DNA of 64,000 bases from JAGQRJ01 sp041402045 (GCA_041402045.1 JAWKSZ010000006.1:62001-126000); one strand, 5' to 3'; positions 17,033-26,640 are shown, counted from the stretch's first letter. Notes: generated from the letters alone by a model not told the origin. A program made the numbers and translations.

Positions 17033-17956
17033 GTGGACAGGATCGGGATCGTGGCGCTGGCTGGGGTGCTGGGGGCCGCCTGGGCTCAGGCGGGGGTCGT
17101 GCTCCAGGTGGAGCAGAACGGAGTGTTCGGCGGCGGCGCGACCCGCGACGTGGAGGTCGCCGCGGAGGGGTCGCGGCTGCGCCTGAGCGACGCCGCGACC
17201 CGCCGGGTGACCTTCGTCGACCGCGGGACCCGGGAGGTGCTCGAGGTCGACCTCCCTACCCGCCGCGCGGTCGCGCGCCCCTTCGCCGCCTACTCCCACG
17301 TCCGCGAGGAGCGCGCGGAGCGCCGGGCCGCGCAGCTCGAGCGCGCTCGGGCGCGGCGGGCGGAGGCGGACGACGCCGAGCGCGCGGAGCTCGACCGCGG
17401 GCTGCGCGAGCTGGGCCTGCGCCTCGACGGCAGCGAGGAGCTGCGCGTCGAGCGCGGCGCCCCCGAGCTCAGGCACCTGCTCCTCGGCCCCTTGCCGCAG
17501 CCCGTGCCCGTGGTCCCGCTCACGGTGTGGCTGAACGAGGCCACGGAGCCCGTGGCCCGGCTGTGGGTGGCCGAGCACCTCGCCCTGGCCGTCGACCCGC
17601 TGGCGTTCTACCTCGAGCTGGGGGTGCTCCCAGGGCCCCTGTCCGCGGTCCTGGGCGGGCTCGAGGGCACCGTCGTCGCGGGGGAGCTCGTGCTCGACGA
17701 CGGCGCGCTCAAGAAGCGCGTGCGCTTCCGGGTGGTGCAGGTGCGCGAGGGCGTGGCGCTCGGCGACCTGCCCCCGCCGTCCGGGCTGACCCGGGTCGCG
17801 AGCCTCGACCCGCCCCAGGACGCGGCGCCCGCCCGCGCCTGCGCCCAGTGCGGGGGGCCGTTGAACGCCGAGCAGGTGACCCTCAGCGGGATCCCGTTCT
17901 GCTCACGGGCCCACCGCGCGGCCTACGCCCGCGCGCACGCGGGCGGACGCCACTAG
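17033..17956 (+). CDS. Secreted protein with C-terminal zinc-ribbon-like motif, function unknown
   Basis: The start is GTG 17033, preceded by GGAGGAGGG at 17021-17029. The 307-residue product has a signal peptide ending AWAQA and a beta-rich first part (VVLQVEQNGVFGGG, TRRVTFVDRGTREVLEVDL) resembling proteins that bind or report a lipophilic load. A helical Arg/Glu-rich segment lies at about 90-140. The C-terminus contains CAQCGGPLNAEQV and IPFCSRAHRAAYARAH, a CxxC...C-x3-H arrangement like a small zinc ribbon. That motif is unusual in an exported protein. It is convergent with the GGT gene; the stop codons overlap by 4 bases (CTAG). Confidence 0.65.
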   Translation: MDRIGIVALAGVLGAAWAQAGVVLQVEQNGVFGGGATRDVEVAAEGSRLRLSDAATRRVTFVDRGTREVLEVDLPTRRAVARPFAAYSHVREERAERRAAQLERARARRAEADDAERAELDRGLRELGLRLDGSEELRVERGAPELRHLLLGPLPQPVPVVPLTVWLNEATEPVARLWVAEHLALAVDPLAFYLELGVLPGPLSAVLGGLEGTVVAGELVLDDGALKKRVRFRVVQVREGVALGDLPPPSGLTRVASLDPPQDAAPARACAQCGGPLNAEQVTLSGIPFCSRAHRAAYARAHAGGRH

Positions 17957-19857
17957 CGGCCGGGCTGCGCCGCCGGCTCGCCAGTGCCGCGGGGGTCGGA
18001 GGTCGCCGTGCGGGTGGTGTGCCCGCCCTCGTAGTGGACCTCGACGGCCTGGGCGTTGCCCAGCACCTTCTGCCCGTGGAGCACCACGTGACCGCGCTCG
18101 GCGAGCTCCTGGCACACCTCGAGGCTGATCCCGCGGTCGGCCCACACCTGGTCGGGACGCCACTGGTGGTGGATCCGGGGCGCCGCGACGGCCTCGTCGA
18201 CGGACTTGTGGAAGTCGACCAGGTTCACGATCACCTGGAGCACGGTGGTAATGATCCGCGAGCCGCCGGGAGAGCCGACCACCGCCCGCAGGCGCCCCTC
18301 GGGGTCGACCAGGATCGTGGGGGTCATGCTCGAGAGCGGACGCCGGCCGGCCTTGACCTCGTTGGCCTCGCTCTGGATCAGGCCAAAGAAGTTCGGCCGC
18401 CCGGGGAGCGTGGCGAAGTCGTCCATCTCGTTGTTGAGCAGGATCCCGGTGCCCTCGACCACGAACTTCGAGCCGAGCCCGGTGTTGATCGTCTGCGTCG
18501 AGGCCACGGCGTTGCCGGCGTCGTCGACGATCGAGAGGTGGGTGGTGTGGTCGCCCTCGTGGATCTGGACGCTGGGCCCGAAGGCGTCGCTCGAGCTCGC
18601 GTGCTGCAGGTCGAGGCTCTTGCCCAGGGCCTCGATCCGCTGGGGCGAGACCAGCCGCTCGACCTCGCTGCGGGTGGTATCCCCCCCCATGTATTCGGCG
18701 CGGTCGGCGTAGGCGCGGCGCATGCTCTCGATCAGCAGGTGCAGGTGGTCGGCGCCCAGCCACTCCATGTGACCCAGCTCGTAGGGCTCGAGCAGCTCGA
18801 GCATTTGCACGAGGTGCACGCCGCCCGAGGACGGCGGCGGCATGGAGACCACGGTGTAGCCGCGGTAGTCGCCCTGGACGGGCTCCGGGTGCCCGACGTC
18901 GTAGGCGGCGAGGTCCTCGCGGGTGATCCAGCCGCCGGTGCTGCGCTCGATCGCGGCCGCGATGTACCCGGTGTAGAAGGCGCGCGGGTCCTGCGCGATC
19001 GCCTCGAGGGTGCGCGCGAGGTCCTCCTGATACAGGCGCTCACCGGCCTGGGGAGGCTGCCCGTCGTGGGGGAGGAACACCCGGGCGCTGGAGGGGAAGC
19101 GCGCGAGGTCGCCGGCCTTGGCGGCCAGCTCCTGGGCGAGCTGCTCACGGACCACGAACCCGCCGCCGGTGGGGGTGCGCTGCGCGACCTCGATCCCGTA
19201 GCGCACGAGGGTGCGCCAGTCGGTCTTGCCGCGGAAGGCCTCGGGGTCCTGCGGGTAGCTGCCCTTGGTCTGATAGAGGTCGTAGAGCATGGCCACGAGC
19301 CCGGGGACGCCTGCCGCGCGCGGACCGAGCAGCGAAGGCTGCCCAGGGAGCGCCTCGCCGTCGGCGTCGAGGTAGCTGTCGCGCCGCGCTCCCGCGGGCG
19401 CCTGCTCGCGCCCGTCGATCGCGCCGTTCACGCCGTCGGCGTCGCGCCACACCACGAAGCCGCCGCCGCCGATCCCGGTCGAGTGCGGGCGCACCACCGA
19501 GACCACGAAGCTCGCCGCGATCAGCGCGTCGTAGGCGTTGCCGCCCTTGGCGAGGACGGTGGCCGCCGCGCGCGAGGCCTCCTGCGCCGCGGTCGCGGCC
19601 ACGCCGTGCTCACCCTCGACGGTGCGCTCGTAGTGCCCGACCTCGGCCTCGACCTCCACCGCCGCGCCGTGCGGGTCCCCGTGGGCGGCGGGCTCGCCGC
19701 CGCCGAACAAGAGCCCGACCGCGGTGGCGACGATCCCCGAGAGGCCGATCAGGACCATGATCACGGCGACGCCCGCCGCGAGCATGACCGGGCCTTCGGC
19801 GCGCTCGTTGAGGGTGCCGGTCGCGTGAGGGGTGGCGTGATCCGTGGCGTGGGCCAT
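17953..19857 (-). CDS. Gamma-glutamyltransferase (GGT), membrane-anchored
   Basis: Starts at ATG 19857, with GGAGG six bases upstream; 634 residues. A His/Thr-rich N-terminus and one transmembrane helix (VMLAAGVAVIMVLIGLSGIVATAVGLLF, given in two parts: VMLAAGVAVIMV and LIGLSGIVATAV) replace the usual cleaved signal. The large-subunit half holds STGIGGGGFVVW and the small-subunit half begins at the nucleophile threonine in GDHTTHLSIVDDAGNAV, with PLSSMTPTI and GSPGGSRII downstream. GGTs self-cleave before that Thr and hydrolyse or transpeptidate glutathione and other gamma-glutamyl compounds in the periplasm. A TACAAT hexamer at 19882-19887 (minus strand) is a good -10. Confidence 0.92.
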   Translation of the reverse strand: MAHATDHATPHATGTLNERAEGPVMLAAGVAVIMVLIGLSGIVATAVGLLFGGGEPAAHGDPHGAAVEVEAEVGHYERTVEGEHGVAATAAQEASRAAATVLAKGGNAYDALIAASFVVSVVRPHSTGIGGGGFVVWRDADGVNGAIDGREQAPAGARRDSYLDADGEALPGQPSLLGPRAAGVPGLVAMLYDLYQTKGSYPQDPEAFRGKTDWRTLVRYGIEVAQRTPTGGGFVVREQLAQELAAKAGDLARFPSSARVFLPHDGQPPQAGERLYQEDLARTLEAIAQDPRAFYTGYIAAAIERSTGGWITREDLAAYDVGHPEPVQGDYRGYTVVSMPPPSSGGVHLVQMLELLEPYELGHMEWLGADHLHLLIESMRRAYADRAEYMGGDTTRSEVERLVSPQRIEALGKSLDLQHASSSDAFGPSVQIHEGDHTTHLSIVDDAGNAVASTQTINTGLGSKFVVEGTGILLNNEMDDFATLPGRPNFFGLIQSEANEVKAGRRPLSSMTPTILVDPEGRLRAVVGSPGGSRIITTVLQVIVNLVDFHKSVDEAVAAPRIHHQWRPDQVWADRGISLEVCQELAERGHVVLHGQKVLGNAQAVEVHYEGGHTTRTATSDPRGTGEPAAQPGR

Positions 19858-20305
19858 GACGTCCTCCAGGAAAGAGGCGGGATTGTACGCCGCGGTTTGG
19901 AGAATTCGAGGCCGATCGTCGCCCGGGGATCCAGACGCGACCACGAGTTATCCACCGCCGAGCACTCCCGGCGTGGGTGAAGCCTGCGCTCCCTGCCTTC
20001 CTGCCTTCAGCCGCAGCCGCGACGGGTGCTTCGAAGGTCAAAGCTCAGATCCGGCGCACCCAGGTTTCATCCCACCTCCCTCCGACCCGCTCCACCCAGA
20101 ATCCGACCCTGGGGCGGACAGGGCGGAATCCGCGCGAGGCACTCAGCGGTTGCCACTCTTCGAGTTAAGCGGAGCGCCAGCTTCTTTTCGTTTCAAGAAC
20201 AGGTTGGCAACGCGGTTGCAATGAGAAGAGCAACGATTCGAGCGCCAACCCCAGGGGTGAGGCCGTGCGCTCGCAGAGGGTGTCTCCACCCAGAAAGCAC
20301 GACGT
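19858..20305. other. Divergent intergenic region upstream of GGT and PrcB-like genes
   Basis: There is no gene in these 448 bases. The left part holds the GGT promoter candidate (minus-strand TACAAT at 19882-19887) and SD. The segment 20150-20245 is clearly less GC-rich than its surroundings and contains a small GCAAC-GCG-GTTGC hairpin near 20207-20219. It may hold the plus-strand promoter, but no confident -35/-10 pair is seen. Confidence 0.5.
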
Positions 20306-22201
20306 ATGAAGTATTCCGTCGGGACCCTCGGGGTCCTCTTGGCGCTGGTCTGCCCCGGCTTGGGGTCGGCTCAGCAGAGCTATCCGTTCGAGAGCGTCGC
20401 CCAGGGCGTGGGGGGCGGTGTACAGTCCGGCCCTGAGCGGCTCCTGATTCAGACCCCCCAGCAGCTCCAGCAGAGCGGCGCGGCGACCCTGCTCCCTCCC
20501 GGAGCCAGCGTCGACTTCGCCCGCGAGGCGTTGATCGTGGTCAAGATGGGCAGCCAGCCCACCGGCGGCTACTGGATCGAGGTCCGCGACGTCGAGGTCC
20601 GACCCTCGTCGGGGTCCACCCCCGGCGGCCCCGCGGTGTCCCTGACCACCCAGCTCCGAGTCACGGTCTTCTCCCGGAGCCCCGGGCCCGGGGAGCTCGT
20701 GACCCAGGCCTTCACCTCGCCCTTCCACGTGGTCAAGGTCCAGCGTCCGCCGGCAGGCGGCCTCGTGGCGAGCTTCGAGGACGTCGCCACCGCCGTCGAC
20801 TTCGACTCCTTCCGCCGCTCGGAGGGCTCCCTGGTCCACGCCACGTCGATCCAGGTCACCCGGGACGGCGCGGTCGAGATCCACGAGCGCGCCCCGGGCA
20901 GCTCGGCGGTCACTCGCCAGAGCGGCCAGGTCGGCCCGGCCCGGGTCGAGCAGCTGCGCCAGGCGCTGGCTCAGGCGGACTTCGCTGGGCTCCCCGCCGA
21001 CCTGGGCAACGACCCGCAGCTCATGGACGCCCCCGGGGTGGGCTACAGCCTGAGCCTGGGCGGCGCGGACACGGTCAAGAGCGGGACCCTGACCCTGATC
21101 TCGCCCGCGCTCCGCGCCCGCCTGCGCCCGATCGACGCCGCCCTGGCCTCGATCCGCGACGAGGTCTTCGCCCAGCTCCCGGCCTTCGACCAGCTCACCT
21201 TCACGACCCGCACCCCGGAGGGCGCGGACACCCTGATCCGCACGCTGACGATCGCCGCCGACGGCACGGCGCGCGTCGACCAGCGCTACCTGGTCCGTGA
21301 GGTCCTGATCCTGGCCCGCACGGCGCAGGTCGAGGCCGCGACGCTGGACCAGATCGCGCTGCGCGTGCGCCTGGCCAACGTGAACAGCCTCCCCGCGCAG
21401 CTCCCCACGCCGATCCACGTCACTGCCCCCGAGACCTTCGCGCTCGAGGTGGCCTCGCAAAACCCGGAGCACACCGGCGCCACCGCGGGCGAGCCCGGCT
21501 ACTACGAGAGCTACCGCTTCCGCCTGGAGCGGCTGGTGGACCTGCTGACGGCCGAGCGCGACCGCGTGATCCAGACCGGGACCCCGGCCGCGGGTCAGGA
21601 GCGCAAGGGTGAGGTCGTGCTCCAGGGCGCAGACGTGCTCCTGCGTGAACCGCAGGGCGACACGCTGCTCACGGGCGACCTGGCCCGCACCGTGCGCCAG
21701 TTCCCGGGGGAGACCGTCAAGGTTGGCGGTCAGCGCGCGCCGACCGGCGAGTTCGAGGTGACCGCGATCCTCTACCCCGAGCGCCAGACCCTGGACGGGA
21801 TCAGCACCACGATCGCCGGGCGCCCGCACCTCCTCGTCTCCGGCTCGCGGGCCCTGCTCACGGGCAGCCCGGCGCGAGGCCTCGCGTCCCTGGGCAGCGC
21901 GCGGCAGGTGCAGGTGGACGGCTGGGTGTTCACTGAGTTCAACACTCAGGCGCTCACCCGCGTGCACCTCGAGGGCGTCTCGGCGGTGGTCGAGCGCTTC
22001 TCGTTCCTGACCCTCAGCGGCGCCTTCCGCGGCGTGGTGCGCCGGGGCGACCGGGTCCAGGTCCTGGCGCTGTCGCGGAGCGGCCGCTACGCCCGGATCT
22101 CCCACGGCGGCGACGAAGGCTACATGCCCCTCTCGCGCCTGGAGATCGGCCGCTCGCCGCTGACCCCTCAGCCTGGCCTCAGCGGTTCGCTCCCGCACTG
22201 A
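20306..22201 (+). CDS. Secreted protein with PrcB_C-like domain and C-terminal SH3-like domain
   Basis: A 631-residue exported protein (signal peptide MKYSVGTLGVLLALVCPGLG). Residues about 75-160 match the PrcB C-terminal domain pattern: FAREALIVVKMGSQPTGGYW, then IEVRDVEV and FTSPFHVVKVQR. That domain is named from a Treponema protease-complex subunit. A central part of unknown type includes repeated strand-helix units (ARVEQLRQALAQADFAGLPA). The C-terminus (FRGVVRRGDRVQVLALSRSG, YARISHGGDEGYMPLSRLEI) looks like a bacterial SH3 domain that could bind peptidoglycan. No strong SD precedes the ATG. Likely periplasmic. Confidence 0.7.
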   Translation: MKYSVGTLGVLLALVCPGLGSAQQSYPFESVAQGVGGGVQSGPERLLIQTPQQLQQSGAATLLPPGASVDFAREALIVVKMGSQPTGGYWIEVRDVEVRPSSGSTPGGPAVSLTTQLRVTVFSRSPGPGELVTQAFTSPFHVVKVQRPPAGGLVASFEDVATAVDFDSFRRSEGSLVHATSIQVTRDGAVEIHERAPGSSAVTRQSGQVGPARVEQLRQALAQADFAGLPADLGNDPQLMDAPGVGYSLSLGGADTVKSGTLTLISPALRARLRPIDAALASIRDEVFAQLPAFDQLTFTTRTPEGADTLIRTLTIAADGTARVDQRYLVREVLILARTAQVEAATLDQIALRVRLANVNSLPAQLPTPIHVTAPETFALEVASQNPEHTGATAGEPGYYESYRFRLERLVDLLTAERDRVIQTGTPAAGQERKGEVVLQGADVLLREPQGDTLLTGDLARTVRQFPGETVKVGGQRAPTGEFEVTAILYPERQTLDGISTTIAGRPHLLVSGSRALLTGSPARGLASLGSARQVQVDGWVFTEFNTQALTRVHLEGVSAVVERFSFLTLSGAFRGVVRRGDRVQVLALSRSGRYARISHGGDEGYMPLSRLEIGRSPLTPQPGLSGSLPH

Positions 22202-22228
22202 CGGACCCCTCGACCGGGCTCTCCTGCG

Positions 22229-22260
22229 GCCCCGCGGCCCCGCGCGCGGGGCCGCGGGGC
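22229..22260 (+). terminator. 32-bp perfect palindrome, terminator-like
   Basis: Bases 22229-22244 (beginning GCCCCGCGGCC) are the exact reverse complement of 22245-22260. The palindrome lies 28 bases after the stop at 22201 and before the next promoter region. As RNA it would form a very stable GC hairpin. Confidence 0.65.
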
Positions 22261-22313
22261 GTGTGCATGCTTGATCCTTGAGGGATGGTTAGACTGTCCA
22301 GCGAGGATGGGGC

Positions 22314-24194
22314 GTGGGGCACGAAGACAGCCGATCGCTGGAGCTCTTGATTCACGCTCCGGTCATGGCGCACTCGATCGACGAGCGCGGGCTCTTGCTC
22401 GACGTGAGCGACGAGTGGCTGCGCGTGCTCGGCTACCGGCGAGAGGAGGTGATCGGGCGGCCCTCGAGCGACTTCCTCAGCCCCGAGTCCGCGGCCTACG
22501 CGCGGGAGGTGATCCTCCCCGAGTTCTTCCGCACCGGGGCCTGCCGCCAGGTGCCCTACGACTTCGTGACCAAGAGCGGCAGCTACGTCCCGGTGCTGCT
22601 CTCGGGGGTCGCGCTCGAGAACGAGCAGGGCGAGTTCTGGCGCAGCGTGGCGGTGCTCACCGACGTGAGCGAAGAGCGCCTGCGCTCGGCCCAGCTCAAG
22701 CTCAGCTTCGACGCCGCGGGCATGCAGGTTTGGAACTGGGAGCGCGTCGAGGACGCCTGGCGCTGGACCGGGCGCAGCGACTACGCGTTCAGCGGACTCC
22801 TGCCGGGAGACCCCCTGGAGACCTACTTGGCCCTGGTCCACCCCGAGGACCTCGAGGGCACCCGCGCGGAGCTGAGCCGCGGCTTGCAGGAGGTGGGCGC
22901 GAGCTTCACCCTCACCCACCGCCTCGAGGACGAGCGCTGGGTGCAGGTGGTGGCGCAGGTCGCGGCCGACCCGAGCGGCAGCCAGCCCACCCACTTGATC
23001 GGCGCGCTGCGCGACGTGACGGAGTCCAAGCAGGCCGAGGCCGAGGAGCGCCGCTTCCGCGAGCGGGTGGAGCAGAGCCAGCGGCTCGAGAGCCTGGGGG
23101 TCCTCGCTGGCGGGATCGCCCACGACTTCAACAACCTCCTGGTGAGTGTGCTCGGCAACGCGGACCTGGCGCTCAAGCAGCTCGGCCGCGGGCACCCCAC
23201 GGCCCGCAACCTCGAGGCGATCGGCAACGCCGCCCAGCGCGCGTCCGACCTCTGCCAGCAGCTCCTGGCCTACTCGGGCAAGGGCCGATTCGTGGTGGAG
23301 CCGGTGAACCTGACCGAGATCGTGCGCGACATGGCCGACCTGCTCGAGATCTCGGTCAGCAAGCGCGGCGCGCTGCGCCTCGAGCTCGACCCCGCCGTGC
23401 CGCCCGTCGAGGTCGACGTGGTCCAGATCCGGCAGGTCGTCATGAACCTGATCACCAACGCGTCGGAGGCGGTGGAGCCGGGCGGACTGATCACCCTGCG
23501 GGTCGACTCCGCGCGCTACGACGTCCACTACCTCAGCACCACCTTCACCAACGACCAGCTCACCCCTGGACGCTACGTGCAGCTCGAGGTCACCGACACG
23601 GGCTGCGGGATGTCGGAGCAGGACCAGGCGCGGATCTTCGACCCGTTCTTCAGCACCAAGTTCACCGGACGCGGCCTGGGGTTGAGCGCGGTCCAGGGGA
23701 TCGTGCGCGGCCACGGCGGCGCGATCCGGGTCTACAGCGAGCTGGGGAAGGGCACCACGTTCAAGGTGATCCTGCCCACCTGCAACCCGCCCTCGGAGCA
23801 GGCCGAGGCGCGGCCCGCGGGGCCGAGCCGCGGCATGCGGGGCCGGATCCTGATCGTCGACGACCAGGAGGAGGTCGTGCGCGTCGCGGAGCAAATGCTC
23901 GGCGCGCTGGGCCTCGAGGTCGCCTCCGCGCTCAGCGGCGAAGAGGGCGTCGCGCGATACCGCGAGCAGCGCGCCGAGGTGGTGATCTTGGACATGACCA
24001 TGCCCGGCATGGACGGCTACGAGACCTTCCGCGCCCTGCGCGAGCTGGACCCCGACGTGCGCGTGGTGCTCTCCAGCGGCTACACCGAGCAGGACGCCAC
24101 CCACCGCTTCGTGGGCCGCGGCCTGGCGGGCTTCATTCAGAAACCCTACCGCCTGGACACGCTGGAGAAGATCCTGCGCAGGATCCTCGAGTAG
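22314..24194 (+). CDS. PAS-containing hybrid histidine kinase with C-terminal receiver
   Basis: A 626-residue soluble hybrid kinase with no transmembrane helix. PAS domains lie at about 10-125 (DERGLLLDVSDEWLRVLGYR) and about 130-240. The H-box is LAGGIAHDFNNLLVSVLGN (His about 270). The ATPase domain contains QVVMNLITNASEAVEP (N box), DTGCGM (G1), FDPFFSTKFTGRGLGLSAV (F/G2) and GKGTTFKVILP. A receiver domain follows (about 515-626): ILIVDDQEEVV, the phosphoacceptor Asp in VVILDMTMPGMDG, LSSGYT and the conserved Lys in FIQKPY. A GTG start is taken at 22314, with TAGACT at 22290-22295 a possible -10. No response regulator lies adjacent, so output is probably through an orphan partner. Confidence 0.9.
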   Translation: MGHEDSRSLELLIHAPVMAHSIDERGLLLDVSDEWLRVLGYRREEVIGRPSSDFLSPESAAYAREVILPEFFRTGACRQVPYDFVTKSGSYVPVLLSGVALENEQGEFWRSVAVLTDVSEERLRSAQLKLSFDAAGMQVWNWERVEDAWRWTGRSDYAFSGLLPGDPLETYLALVHPEDLEGTRAELSRGLQEVGASFTLTHRLEDERWVQVVAQVAADPSGSQPTHLIGALRDVTESKQAEAEERRFRERVEQSQRLESLGVLAGGIAHDFNNLLVSVLGNADLALKQLGRGHPTARNLEAIGNAAQRASDLCQQLLAYSGKGRFVVEPVNLTEIVRDMADLLEISVSKRGALRLELDPAVPPVEVDVVQIRQVVMNLITNASEAVEPGGLITLRVDSARYDVHYLSTTFTNDQLTPGRYVQLEVTDTGCGMSEQDQARIFDPFFSTKFTGRGLGLSAVQGIVRGHGGAIRVYSELGKGTTFKVILPTCNPPSEQAEARPAGPSRGMRGRILIVDDQEEVVRVAEQMLGALGLEVASALSGEEGVARYREQRAEVVILDMTMPGMDGYETFRALRELDPDVRVVLSSGYTEQDATHRFVGRGLAGFIQKPYRLDTLEKILRRILE

Positions 24195-24197
24195 GGG

Positions 24198-25904
24198 TCA
24201 GCGACGCGGGCGCAGGAGCAGCCAGGGTCGTTCGCGGCGTCCGACCTCCGCCTCGACCACGACCTCGAAGCGCGCACGGTCCTCCGCCGGGACCTGATCC
24301 CAGGCCACGCCGCGGGCGAAGACCCAGGCGTGCGCGTCGGCGAGGGCCGGGACCTCCTCGGGCAGGTGCCGGGTCGGCACGTGCTGCCGCCCGAGGTAGA
24401 GGTTCGCGCGCCCGTCGAGGTGCCCCGGGTAGAGGTAGAGCGGCGCGTCCGCGGGCAGGCGCTGCGCGACCTGCTGCATCAGCGGACGGATCGTCTCCTG
24501 CAGGTCGCGGGTCGAGGCCACGACCCCCATGGCCGCGCTCAGAGCGACCCCGGTCACGAGCGCGAGGTCCAGCGCGCCGGCGATCCGCGGCTCGCAGCGC
24601 GCCCCGATCACCCGGGCCCCCAGCGCCGCGGCCCCGGCCACGACCCCGGTCCACAGCAGCCAGGGCACGCCGCCCAGCTCGGCGCGCAGCGGAGCCTCCA
24701 CCGCCGCCGCCAGGGCCAACGCGTAGAGCCACACCCCCAGGGCCAACGCGCCGAGCAGCCACGGCGCCGAGAGCCGGACGTAGCGCAGCGGGAGCTGGAG
24801 CAGGCGGCGCGGCCAAGGACCCTGGATCTCCGCGCTGGCCAGGGCCGCGCCCAGGGCCAGGCCGACCGCGGGCATGAAGGGCAGCGCGTAGCCGAAGCGC
24901 TTGGAGCCGATCGAGGACAGGAGCAGCACCCCGATCCCCAGCCACAGCAGGCTGCGCTTGGCGACCGAGCGCCCCACCCCCCGGGCGGCGTAGGCCAACC
25001 CCGGCGCGAGCACGCACCAGGGCAAGGTCCGCACGGGGAGCTGGCCCAGGTAGTAGTGGAAGGGCTTGTTGTGGGCGAGGGTCTCGGCCCCCACGCGCCC
25101 CTCGGCCTGGCGGAAGGCCATGTGCTCGAAGTACCACCACCCCGCCTGTCGCGCGGCGAGGTAGAGCCAGAGCAGGGTGACCCCCACCCCCACGCCGCAG
25201 GCCAGCCACGCGCCGCCCACGGCGCGGCGCCGACCCGGGAGCTCACCGCCCACGACCAGACAGGGCACGGCGATCAGCGGGGAGAGGAAGGCCACCGGCC
25301 CCTTGACCATGCTCGCCAGGGCGAGGAACCCGCTGGCCAGCGCGACCCACAGCGCCCAGGGCCCCCAGCGCGCGGGTCGCGCGGACTCGACCAGGGCCCA
25401 GGTCGCGCCCAGCGCCAGGGCGGCCACGAGCGGGTCCAACAGCGCCTCCTGGCTGCGCTCGAACACCGAGGGCAGGGTGAGGTAGATCACCGCAGCCAGC
25501 GGCGCCGCGCGCGGGTCGGGACACAGCCGGCGCGCGATCAGCGCCAGGAAGCCGCAGGTGGCTCCCGTCGCCAGGAGCGAACACAGGCGACCGCCGACGG
25601 GGAAGCTCCCCGACAAGAGCCCCAGGGCCCCGCTCAGCCAGAAGTAGAAGGGCGGCTTCTCGGCGTAGACCTCGCCGTTCAGGTGCGGCACCAGGAGCGA
25701 GTCGTAGCTCACGATCTCGCGCGCGACCTCGACGTAGCGGATCTCGTCGGAGCTCCACAGATCCCGCGCGAACAGGCTCGGGAGCGCCCCCAGGAGCAGG
25801 ATCCCCAGCGCGACCCACAGCCCCGCGCGGGCGCCCTGGGTTCGCGCCGGCGGAGGCGCAGGCGACCCAGCCTCGGGCTGACCGGCCTCGGGCTCAGCGC
25901 TCAT
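24198..25904 (-). CDS. GT39/ArnT-like membrane glycosyltransferase
   Basis: The 568-residue protein has about 12 hydrophobic helices. Its first periplasmic loop carries ARDLWSSDEIRYVEVAREI, the acidic motif of the GT-C superfamily, then NGEVYAEKPPFYFWL, very like ArnT and related lipid-linked-sugar transferases. These use polyprenyl-phosphate sugars to modify lipid A or proteins on the periplasmic side. It overlaps the upstream GT2 gene by 11 bases and is the last gene of a three-gene unit with a polyprenyl-phosphate glycosyltransferase and a LAB_N protein. This arrangement suggests modification of lipid A or another lipid-linked glycan. The exact sugar is unknown. Confidence 0.85.
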   Translation of the reverse strand: MSAEPEAGQPEAGSPAPPPARTQGARAGLWVALGILLLGALPSLFARDLWSSDEIRYVEVAREIVSYDSLLVPHLNGEVYAEKPPFYFWLSGALGLLSGSFPVGGRLCSLLATGATCGFLALIARRLCPDPRAAPLAAVIYLTLPSVFERSQEALLDPLVAALALGATWALVESARPARWGPWALWVALASGFLALASMVKGPVAFLSPLIAVPCLVVGGELPGRRRAVGGAWLACGVGVGVTLLWLYLAARQAGWWYFEHMAFRQAEGRVGAETLAHNKPFHYYLGQLPVRTLPWCVLAPGLAYAARGVGRSVAKRSLLWLGIGVLLLSSIGSKRFGYALPFMPAVGLALGAALASAEIQGPWPRRLLQLPLRYVRLSAPWLLGALALGVWLYALALAAAVEAPLRAELGGVPWLLWTGVVAGAAALGARVIGARCEPRIAGALDLALVTGVALSAAMGVVASTRDLQETIRPLMQQVAQRLPADAPLYLYPGHLDGRANLYLGRQHVPTRHLPEEVPALADAHAWVFARGVAWDQVPAEDRARFEVVVEAEVGRRERPWLLLRPRR

Positions 25905-26640
25905 GCACGGGGAGCAGGCGGCGCTTGAGCCAGAGCAGCCCCATGAGGTCGAACAGCCCGCGCAGACCGCGGCGCATGTTGCCGTACTTCGAGATCCCCG
26001 CCGGACGCTCGCGGTGCAGGGTCGGGACCTGCGCCACCTTCAGCCCGTAGAACACGAACAGCGCGGGCATGAGCCGGTGCAAGCCGTCGAAGGCGGGCAA
26101 GCGCAGCCCGACCTCACGCGGGAACACCCGCAAGGAGCAGCCAATGTCCACGATCCCGTCGCCGAGCACGAGGTTGCGCACGCGGTAGGCGACCCGCGAG
26201 GCCAGGCGCCGCGACCAGCTGTCGTGGCGCTTGGTGCGGAAGCCCACCGCGACGTCGTGATCCCTGAGCGCCTCGAACAGCGCTGGGATCGACGCGGGGT
26301 CGTTCTGGCGATCGCCGTCCAGGGTCACGATCCAGGCGCCGCGAGCCTCGCGGATCCCGCGCACCGTCGCCGCCGACTGACCTTGGTTGCGCGCGAGGCT
26401 CACCAGGCGCACCCCCTCGAGCGCGCGACACGCGTCGCCGGTGCCGTCCTTGCTGCCGTCGTCGACGAACACCAGCTCGTAGCTGCGCTCCGTCGAGCGC
26501 AGGGCGGTGTGCAGCTCCTCCGCCAGCGGCCCCACGTTCTCGACCTCGTCGTAGACGGGGACCACGACCGAGACCTGCACCGCTTGCGCGTCGACCTCGG
26601 CGGTCGCGGGCTCGTGTTCGACGGCTGGTTCGAGGGTCAC
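25894..26640 (-). CDS. GT2 polyprenyl-phosphate glycosyltransferase (ArnC/DPM-like)
   Basis: A 248-residue GT-A enzyme. VSVVVPVYDEVENVGPLAEE is the nucleotide-binding start, ELVFVDDGSKDGT the first acidic motif and IVTLDGDRQNDP the DxD-type metal site. VGFRTKRHDSW and GCSLRVFPREV are typical of dolichol-phosphate mannose synthase/ArnC relatives. It lacks the two C-terminal membrane helices of ArnC but has a basic, hydrophobic end (GLFDLMGLLWLKRRLLPVH). It presumably makes the polyprenyl-phosphate sugar used by the GT39 enzyme downstream. Its GTG start overlaps the stop of the LAB_N gene. Confidence 0.87.
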   Translation of the reverse strand: MTLEPAVEHEPATAEVDAQAVQVSVVVPVYDEVENVGPLAEELHTALRSTERSYELVFVDDGSKDGTGDACRALEGVRLVSLARNQGQSAATVRGIREARGAWIVTLDGDRQNDPASIPALFEALRDHDVAVGFRTKRHDSWSRRLASRVAYRVRNLVLGDGIVDIGCSLRVFPREVGLRLPAFDGLHRLMPALFVFYGLKVAQVPTLHRERPAGISKYGNMRRGLRGLFDLMGLLWLKRRLLPVHER

